A stretch of DNA of 64,000 nt from an uncultured candidate division WPS-2 bacterium (GTDB lineage Bacteria; Vulcanimicrobiota; Vulcanimicrobiia; Vulcanimicrobiales; Vulcanimicrobiaceae): contig CALEYW010000097.1 in the NCBI GenBank assembly GCA_937927945.1, positions 1-64,000 of the forward strand, read 5' to 3'. This document shows, in pieces, positions 58,333 to 64,000 of this stretch. Positions within the stretch are counted from its first letter, which is position 1. The number at the start of each line of letters is the position of its first letter. The position numbers and the translations under genes are program-made. The notes under the pieces are model-generated. The model worked only from the letters and a program-made list of their open reading frames with translations. It did not search any database and was not told the DNA's origin.

Positions 58333-59646
58333 TCACGGACGGATGCGGCGAATCAATGCCTCGAAGCGGCGATCGCCGCGCAATGTGTCGAACAGCGGAA
58401 ATTCCGGCAGACAGACGGTCCACGGATCGTGTTCTGCGAATCCCGCCTCCAACAAGCGCACGGCGTGCCCGGATTCACCCAAGCCGTTGGCGATCCACGC
58501 GAGATTGAAGCACGACACGTAACGGCCGCGCGACACCAGCGCACGCATCGCGTCTTCGATCGCGCGCGCTTCTGCGAGCTGCCCGAGGCCCGCAAGCGAA
58601 CGGCCGCGCAGCGCCATGAACTGCTGCTCGTAGCCGTCGGGTACCGTTCCCTCGGACAGCGCGACCGCGTCCGCGAATCGGCCGTCGAGATGCGTCGCGA
58701 CCGCCAAGTAGAAGCGCCCGTGCACGTAGTCGGCGTCGAGTTTGCGCACGCCCTGCAGCAAGCGGATCGCTTCGCCGTACTCGCGCCGGAAGATCGATGA
58801 CACGGCGAGCGTCGTCTGCAGGATGAGCGAGTAGGGTTCGGCGAGCAGCGCCTCGCGCAGCGTCTGCGCCGCTTCCTGGGCGCGGCCCATGATGCACAGG
58901 AACCACGCGCGGGAAACGACGGTGTTCCCCGAGTTCGGCGCGAGCGCCGCGGCTTGCGCGAAGTGGCGCTCCGCGCGGACGTAATCGCGGTCGTAGCGGC
59001 AAGCGACGTTTCCGAGCACGATCTGTGCGTCGGCCAGCGTCGGGTCGAGTTCGAGCGCTCGCCGCGCGGCCGACGCGGCGCGCGGACTCGCATCGGACGG
59101 CGCCATCAGCAGGTATTCGCCCGAGAGCGCGAACGCGTTCGCCAACCCGGCGTGCGCCCGGGCGAAGTCGGGATCGAGGTCGATCGCCTGGCGAAAATAG
59201 TGAATGCTGCGGTGCAGCGACTCGGCGGTGCGCTTCTCGTAGAAGTAGCGGCCGCGCGCGTACAGGCGGTTCGCTTCGAGATCCTCCGCCGCCGTGCAGG
59301 GCTCGGGCGCGATCACGCGCGCGACGAATCGGTAGCCGAGGCCCGCCTCGGTGACGATGTAGGTCGCGCGCGGCGAGTGGCGCGCCAGCGTTCCGCGCAG
59401 CACGAGCATCTGCTCGGTGAAGCTGCTCGCGGTCATCGCTTCGGCCGGCCACACCGCGTCGAGGATCTCGGTCATCGAGAGCAACCGTCCCGCGTTGCGC
59501 ACGAAATGGTCCAGCAGCTCGAACGTCTTGGGCTGCAAGGGGACGGCGAGGTCGTGCGAGTGCAGCGTCCGCGCGAACCCGTCCAGCGCGAACGGGCCGA
59601 ACAGGAACAGGTCCGCCGTCGGCGGCGCCGGTCCATCCACTCCCAT
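58333..59646 (-). CDS. Winged-helix (OmpR/CadC-type) regulator with TPR domain
   Basis: 437 residues from ATG 59,646. The N-terminal DNA-binding domain of the OmpR/ToxR type reads PLQPKTFELLDHFVRNAGRL, LSMTEILDAVWP and SSFTEQMLVLRGTLARHSPR, then VTEAGLGYRFVA. The rest is a tetratricopeptide array (YFRQAIDLDPDFARAHAGLA, AARRALELDPTLADAQIVLG, HFAQAAALAPNSGNTVVSRA). No membrane helix is seen, so it is soluble and probably senses a partner through the repeats. There is no adenylate-cyclase part. It stands convergent to the LysR gene. Confidence 0.88.
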   Translation of the reverse strand: MGVDGPAPPTADLFLFGPFALDGFARTLHSHDLAVPLQPKTFELLDHFVRNAGRLLSMTEILDAVWPAEAMTASSFTEQMLVLRGTLARHSPRATYIVTEAGLGYRFVARVIAPEPCTAAEDLEANRLYARGRYFYEKRTAESLHRSIHYFRQAIDLDPDFARAHAGLANAFALSGEYLLMAPSDASPRAASAARRALELDPTLADAQIVLGNVACRYDRDYVRAERHFAQAAALAPNSGNTVVSRAWFLCIMGRAQEAAQTLREALLAEPYSLILQTTLAVSSIFRREYGEAIRLLQGVRKLDADYVHGRFYLAVATHLDGRFADAVALSEGTVPDGYEQQFMALRGRSLAGLGQLAEARAIEDAMRALVSRGRYVSCFNLAWIANGLGESGHAVRLLEAGFAEHDPWTVCLPEFPLFDTLRGDRRFEALIRRIRP

Positions 59647-59734
59647 GTCTTCCAAGTGCAACGAGCCGGGGGTCGCCCCCTCGTGCGGGCGGTGACGCCG
59701 GGCTGCCTCGTGAGCGCCGTCGAACGACCGCCCG

Positions 59735-60445
59735 GTGACCCTCTCCACGCTCGACGCGATCGAACGCCGCGTCGTCGCCTGCCGCAAGTGTCCCGAGCTG
59801 CGCGCCTACTGCGCCGAGGTTGGGCGCGTGAAAAAGCGCGCGTTCCTCGATCAGGACTACTGGGCCAAGCCCGTCCCGGGCTTCGGCGATCCCGCCGCGC
59901 GGATCGTCCTCGTCGGGCTGGCGCCCGGCGCTCACGGCTCGAACCGGACCGGCCGGGTCTTCACCGGCGACGGCAGCGGCGAGTGGTTGTATCGCGCGCT
60001 GCACCGCGCGGGGCTCGCCAGCCAGCCGCACGCCGTGGGACGCGACGACGGAATGCTGCTGCACGATACGTTCATCACCGCCGCCGTCCGCTGTGCCCCG
60101 CCGGCGAACAAGCCCACTCCCGTTCAACGCACGCGCTGTCTGCCGTACCTGCGTGCCGAGTTCGCCGCGCTGCGCGACGCGCGGGTCATCGTGACGCTGG
60201 GCAAGATCGCCGACGACGCGGTCCATTCACTGCTCAAAGAACGCGCGACCTACCGCACGCCGCGCGCGCCGTTCGCCCATCTCGCCGAGACGCGGGTCGA
60301 GCTGCCGCACGGCGGCGCCGCCACGGTTCTCGCTTCGTACCATCCCAGTCGGCAGAACACGAACACCGGCGTGCTGACCGAACCGATGCTCGACGCCGTC
60401 TTCACGCGCGCGCGAGCGCTCGCGGCGGAACGCGCGGCGGATTGA
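59735..60445 (+). CDS. Uracil-DNA glycosylase, family 5 (UDGb)-like
   Basis: 236 residues. Removes uracil or other deaminated bases from DNA. The family motifs are VLVGLAPGAHGSNRTGRVFT (61-76) and ASYHPSRQNTNTG. Cys16, Cys19, Cys120 and Cys135 are placed for the iron-sulfur cluster of thermophilic-type enzymes. The Ala in GLAPG in place of the Asp/Asn of family 4 fits family 5. The GTG at 59,735 starts it. An intrinsic terminator follows the gene. Confidence 0.9.
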   Translation: MTLSTLDAIERRVVACRKCPELRAYCAEVGRVKKRAFLDQDYWAKPVPGFGDPAARIVLVGLAPGAHGSNRTGRVFTGDGSGEWLYRALHRAGLASQPHAVGRDDGMLLHDTFITAAVRCAPPANKPTPVQRTRCLPYLRAEFAALRDARVIVTLGKIADDAVHSLLKERATYRTPRAPFAHLAETRVELPHGGAATVLASYHPSRQNTNTGVLTEPMLDAVFTRARALAAERAAD

Positions 60446-60484
60446 CTCGCGTCGAAACCGGGTAGAGAAAACCTAAGCGACATT

Positions 60485-60504
60485 GCACGGGCGTGCGCTT
60501 TTTT
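60485..60504 (+). terminator. Intrinsic terminator after the uracil-DNA glycosylase gene
   Basis: GCACG, GG loop, CGTGC, then GC and TTTTTT: a short GC-rich hairpin with a U-run, 40 bases after the stop codon. Confidence 0.8.
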
Positions 60505-60573
60505 GTCGTTATGTTGTGTTTCTTTTTCAAGCAAGCGTAGTCATCGACGGCGTTGGGTATTTTCCTCGCTACG

Positions 60574-60771
60574 ATGCACTACCGGATCGACGACCGCGAC
60601 CTCAGCGCCTTCCTGGTCTACGCCGCCCGCGAGCGTAGTCTCGACGCGTCGCTCCGCGCGGCGACGAAGTACGGCCGCTCCGAAGAACACAAGAGATCGA
60701 TCGACGCGCTGCGCGAGCTCAACAAGAAGATGCTCTATCGCGAAACGCGCAGGGACATCCACCCCTTCTAG
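60574..60771 (+). CDS. Small protein of 65 residues, unknown
   Basis: MHYRIDDRDLSAFLVYAARE and a C-terminal HKRSIDALRELNKKMLYRET make a charged, mostly helical protein. It is not recognised. ATG at 60,574 is preferred over a TTG at 60,553. It is downstream of a terminator, so it needs its own promoter. The frame has coding-like composition, with many Arg/Glu/Asp residues. Confidence 0.5.
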   Translation: MHYRIDDRDLSAFLVYAARERSLDASLRAATKYGRSEEHKRSIDALRELNKKMLYRETRRDIHPF

Positions 60772-60792
60772 CCGCCCGCGGCCGTTGGGTTG

Positions 60793-62571
60793 CTACGGCG
60801 CCGGCGGTTGGACGATGACGAGGCCGAGTTCTTTGAGAGACTGGTCGGGGACGGTCGATGGCGCATCCATCATGACGTCGCGGGCCGTTTGGTTTTTCGG
60901 GAAGGCGATGACGTCGCGGATCGACGTTTCGCCGCAGGCGAGCATCACGATGCGGTCGATGCCGAGCGCCATCCCGCCGTGCGGCGGCGCGCCGTACCGC
61001 AGCGCTTCCATGAAGAACCCGAAGCGGTCTTCGATCTGCTCGTCGCTCAATCCGAGCCGTTTGAAGACGCGGCGCTGAAATTTCGCGGTGTGGTTGCGGA
61101 TCGAGCCGCTGCCGAGCTCGTAGCCGTTGAGCACGAGGTCGTAGTGACGTGCGGTGATGGCCAACGGATCGCTGTCGAAGAGCGCTTCCTGGCCGGGCTC
61201 GGGCGAGGTGAACGGATGGTGCGAGAAGGTGATCTCGCCGCTCTCGGGATCCTTCTCGAAGAGCGGGAACCCGCTGACCCAGCAGAACGCGAACGCGTCC
61301 GCCGGCCGCAGATTGAGCCGGTCGCCGACTTCGAGGCGCAGCCGCCCGGCGACGTCCGATGCGGTCGCCCGCGCGTCGCCGACGAAGAGCAGCGCATCGC
61401 CCTCGACGGCACCGGTGCGCTCGCGCAGCTGCGCCGCGAGGGCTTCGTCGACGAACCGCGCGATCGAACCCTTGACCCCGTCCGGCGCGAACGAAAGATA
61501 CGCCAGACCCTTCGCGCCGAACCCTTTGGCGAGCTCGGTGAGTGCATCGAAGTCCCGTCGCGACAGCGCCGCGCCGCCCGGATAGCGCACCGCGGCGATG
61601 CGGTTCGCGTCGCTCTGGGCGAGCCCGGCGAAGAGGCCGAACTCGCCGCCGCGAAAGAGGTCGTCGACGTCGGCGAGCTCGAGATCGAAGCGCAGGTCCG
61701 GCTTGTCGGAGCCGTAGTCGCGGATCGCTTCGGCGTACGTCAGACGCGGCAGGGGCCGCGGAATCGCGACGTCCAGAACGCGCTCCCACACTGCGCGCAC
61801 GCAGCCCTCCATCATCTGCATCACGTCGTTCTGCGAGACGAACGTCATCTCGACGTCGACCTGCGTGAACTCCGGCTGACGATCGGCGCGCGGGTCTTCG
61901 TCACGGAAGCAGCGCGCGATCTGCATGTAGCGGCCCAGGCCGCCGATCATCAGGATCTGCTTGAGGATCTGCGGCGACTGCGGGAGCGCGTAGAACGTGC
62001 CCCGATGCACGCGTGACGGCACGAGATAGTCGCGCGCGCCCTCGGGCGTCGACTTGATGAGCGTCGGCGTCTCGATCTCGAGGAAATCTTCCGCGTCGAA
62101 GTAGTCGCGAATCGCCTTGACGATCTTGTGGCGCATCGTCAGATTGCGCTGCATCCGCGGACGGCGCAAATCGAGATAGCGATAGCGCAGCCGGACGTTC
62201 TCGTCGGGCTCTTCTTCCGACGCGATGACGAACGGCGGCGTCTCGGAGCGGTTGAGAACTTCGAGGTCGGCCGCCGGAAGCTCGACCTCACCGGTCGGCA
62301 GCTTCGCATTCTCGGTGCCGGCGGGACGGCGGCGCACCGTGCCGCGCACGCGCACGACGTCTTCGCTGCGCAGCGTCTCGGCCAGCGCGAACACCGCGGC
62401 CTTCGACGGATCGAACGTCACTTGCGTGAGGCCGGTGCGATCGCGCACGTCGATGAAGATCAAGCCGCCGTGATCGCGGCGACGGTGAACCCAGCCGTCG
62501 AGTTCGACGGCGCGGTCGACGTCGGCCGCGGTCAGCGCCCCGCAGGGAAAGCGGGCGAACGAGTTATCCAC
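60793..62571 (-). CDS. aspS: Aspartate--tRNA ligase
   Basis: 592 residues of the bacterial class II type. An N-terminal OB-fold (DGWVHRRRDHGGLIFIDVRD) is followed by motif 2 region ARCFRDEDPRADRQPEFTQV and motif 3 GMALGIDRIVMLACGETSIR. Between them is the GAD insertion domain (LRERTGAVEGDALLFVGDAR). The QSPQILKQILMIGGLGRYMQ segment binds tRNA. No gatCAB genes are seen in the window, so whether it also charges tRNA-Asn is open. Confidence 0.97.
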   Translation of the reverse strand: MDNSFARFPCGALTAADVDRAVELDGWVHRRRDHGGLIFIDVRDRTGLTQVTFDPSKAAVFALAETLRSEDVVRVRGTVRRRPAGTENAKLPTGEVELPAADLEVLNRSETPPFVIASEEEPDENVRLRYRYLDLRRPRMQRNLTMRHKIVKAIRDYFDAEDFLEIETPTLIKSTPEGARDYLVPSRVHRGTFYALPQSPQILKQILMIGGLGRYMQIARCFRDEDPRADRQPEFTQVDVEMTFVSQNDVMQMMEGCVRAVWERVLDVAIPRPLPRLTYAEAIRDYGSDKPDLRFDLELADVDDLFRGGEFGLFAGLAQSDANRIAAVRYPGGAALSRRDFDALTELAKGFGAKGLAYLSFAPDGVKGSIARFVDEALAAQLRERTGAVEGDALLFVGDARATASDVAGRLRLEVGDRLNLRPADAFAFCWVSGFPLFEKDPESGEITFSHHPFTSPEPGQEALFDSDPLAITARHYDLVLNGYELGSGSIRNHTAKFQRRVFKRLGLSDEQIEDRFGFFMEALRYGAPPHGGMALGIDRIVMLACGETSIRDVIAFPKNQTARDVMMDAPSTVPDQSLKELGLVIVQPPAP

Positions 62572-63460
62572 GCAGGGCAGCCTTGACTCCGGTCAGGTAG
62601 TGATACTGGTACGAAAGCGTGCGCGCGAACCCGGGTTTGTGCGCGCCGCCCTCGATCCACGATTTGAGCGCCGGAACGCCGTCCACGACGCCGTGCAGCG
62701 CGAGCGAGAACGGTGTCATCCCGAGCCGCAGCTGCACGTCGAAGGCGCTGTGCTTGCGATAGAACCGCACCGTCGAGCGGCCGGCGAGCTCGTATTTCTG
62801 TTGCTGCTCGTCCCACGGTACGGGGTGCCAGTGGTAGTCGACCGCGCTCGGTTCGTACACGATGGGGACGCCGGCCCGCTGCAGGCGATAGCCGAGCTCG
62901 AGATCCTCGTGACCGTAGCCGGTGAAATCTTCGTCGAACCGGCCGACCCGGTCGAGCTCAGCTTTGGGCGACGACGCGTTGCCGGTCAAGAAATACAACC
63001 ACGACAGCCGCTTCGATTTCTCGCCGTGCAGCGGATCGCGCTTGGCGCGGTCGGCGCGTTTCGCGAGATAGTCCTCGAACGAGCTGACCTGCACTTCCAT
63101 GCCGACGACCGCGCGCGCGCCGGGCTGTACGTGGTGCGCCAGATGACGCGAGAGCAGGTCCGGCGACGCGATGATGTCGGCGTCGGTGAACATGACGATC
63201 GGGGCCTGCGCCGCTTCGATCCCCGCGTTGCGGGCCGAGGCACGGCCGCTGTACGGTCCGGGCAGATGGCGCACGAACGGATGCTCGCGCGCGACCTCGG
63301 CGAGGTACTCGGCGGTGCCGTCGGTCGAGTTCGAGTCGGCGACGACGACCTCGAACTCGCCGCGCGGCAGATCCTGCGCGACGAGCGATGGGACGACGTG
63401 GCGTAGCGTGTCGAGGCGATTGTAGGTCGGGACGACGACGGAAATGCGTAGTGTGGTCAT
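62564..63460 (-). CDS. Glycosyltransferase family 2 protein
   Basis: 298 residues, GT-A fold. The sugar-nucleotide part has ISVVVPTYNRLDTLRHVVPS, VADSNSTDGTAEYL and the DxD-type MFTDADIIASPDLL. The later GRFDEDFTGYGHEDLELGYR is typical of GT2 enzymes. It overlaps aspS by eight bases and the GT9 gene by four (ATGA). A role in LPS or other surface glycan is likely. Confidence 0.92.
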   Translation of the reverse strand: MTTLRISVVVPTYNRLDTLRHVVPSLVAQDLPRGEFEVVVADSNSTDGTAEYLAEVAREHPFVRHLPGPYSGRASARNAGIEAAQAPIVMFTDADIIASPDLLSRHLAHHVQPGARAVVGMEVQVSSFEDYLAKRADRAKRDPLHGEKSKRLSWLYFLTGNASSPKAELDRVGRFDEDFTGYGHEDLELGYRLQRAGVPIVYEPSAVDYHWHPVPWDEQQQKYELAGRSTVRFYRKHSAFDVQLRLGMTPFSLALHGVVDGVPALKSWIEGGAHKPGFARTLSYQYHYLTGVKAALRG

Positions 63461-64000
63461 AAAAGAGTGGCGACGGCGGCGACGATCTCCGCGCGCGAAG
63501 CGCGCAGCGAAGCGTCCGACTCGTCCGCCGGTTTGCGAAGGATCGCGTTCGGCACGCGGTAGGGCGACCATTCCTGAGAGGCCAGCCGAAACCATCGGTG
63601 CTCGAAGAGGACGACTGTCGGGGCGCGGACGGCGCTTGCGACATGGGTCGCACCGGTGTCGATGGTGAGGACGCAGGCGGCGCGCTCGAAGACCGCTGCC
63701 CACAGGTGGAACTCGAGGTTGCCCAGCACGGCGTCGGCGACCTCGGACCGCCGGATCTCCTCGCCCAGCTCGAGCGCGTCCGGGCCGAAGGTCGCCACCA
63801 GCGGCCGCCCGAGCGCCCGCAGCTCGGCGATGAGGGTCAGGGTACTGGCGGTGGTCGAGCCCCGCTCGGTCCAGCGCTTCCCGAGCTGGATCACGATCGG
63901 CCGCTCGGGCAGCCAAGCCACGGCGGCGCGGTCGGCGTCGGAGACGGGCAGGACGAGATCGCGCACGAGGGTGCCGGCGCCGCCGGCCGCGGCGACCGCC
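63457..64000 (-). CDS. Glycosyltransferase family 9 (heptosyltransferase-type), partial
   Basis: The C-terminal 181 residues of a GT9 protein; the frame is open to the window edge, so the N-terminus lies beyond 64,000. Segments: PIVIQLGKRWTERGSTTAST, ADAVLGNLEFHLWAAVFERA and VLTIDTGATHVASAVRAPTV, the last a GT9 hallmark. Such enzymes build the LPS inner core, which fits a diderm cell. Its stop overlaps the GT2 start. Confidence 0.85.
   Translation of the reverse strand, partial: AVAAAGGAGTLVRDLVLPVSDADRAAVAWLPERPIVIQLGKRWTERGSTTASTLTLIAELRALGRPLVATFGPDALELGEEIRRSEVADAVLGNLEFHLWAAVFERAACVLTIDTGATHVASAVRAPTVVLFEHRWFRLASQEWSPYRVPNAILRKPADESDASLRASRAEIVAAVATLL

Noticed and set aside
1..64000. 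tRNA, rRNA, CRISPR array, IS element or integrase
   Set aside because: No T-loop pattern in a cloverleaf context, no rRNA signature, no spaced direct repeats and no transposase-like protein were seen by eye. A program search could still find a tRNA.

Overview
The window is GC-rich, almost fully coding chromosomal DNA from a bacterium with an outer membrane. It carries a TonB-dependent receptor, two LptA/OstA-type proteins and a heptosyltransferase-type glycosyltransferase, next to MurA, MreB and F-type ATP synthase genes. The lineage cannot be fixed from sequence alone. The gene mix (SigB-type sigma switch, split b/b' ATP synthase, LptA-like proteins, many GTG/TTG starts and four-base start/stop overlaps) would fit a little-cultured phylum such as Eremiobacterota (WPS-2), but that is a guess.

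Layout. 1-11.2 kb, minus strand: housekeeping run with a secreted LolA-like protein, alaS, an RsbV-RsbW-sigma partner switch, two small envelope proteins, a cysteine desulfurase, rarA, two tandem LptA-like proteins and mreB. 11.3-17.1 kb: a PstS-like phosphate-binding protein, a secreted beta-propeller protein and a TonB receptor, each preceded by the same 11-bp-period direct repeat that looks like a Pho box. 17.1-21.0 kb: a double aspartyl-protease/PDZ protein, murA and a membrane-anchored protein. 21.1-29.2 kb: sugar-acid transporter plus FGGY kinase, an amidase-like protein, an EamA exporter and a large FAD/Fe-S dehydrogenase. 29.2-31.2 kb: a zone of decayed genes (AraC fragment, quinone reductase lacking its NADPH fold, frameshifted VOC protein) beside a carboxymuconolactone-decarboxylase/AhpD-like gene whose second active-site Cys codon is UGA and is followed by a SECIS-like hairpin.

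31.2-41.4 kb, minus strand: one long operon from a dCMP deaminase through WecA/WecB-type envelope glycan genes to atpZ, atpI and the complete ATP synthase set. The usual upstream part of this cluster (glyA, a GNAT gene, upp) lies at 44.6-47.1 kb. The 3 kb between them (41.4-44.5 kb) is an accessory insert with a superinfection-immunity-type protein, an AraC relic, a GNAT-domain protein and an AbiEii-type nucleotidyltransferase with an unrecognised partner.

47.1-64 kb: a TIM-barrel protein, a photolyase with a late in-frame UGA, a dipeptide-epimerase/DUF1611/peptide-binding/C39-peptidase locus that looks like peptide or peptidoglycan-fragment use, trmL, an LLM flavoprotein, a Fsr-like exporter facing a LysR regulator, a winged-helix/TPR regulator, a family-5-like uracil-DNA glycosylase, aspS and two glycosyltransferases, the last cut by the window edge.

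The two points most worth following are the candidate selenoprotein at 30,659-31,216 and the putative three-promoter phosphate regulon at 12.5-17.1 kb. No rRNA, tRNA, CRISPR array or insertion sequence was recognised.
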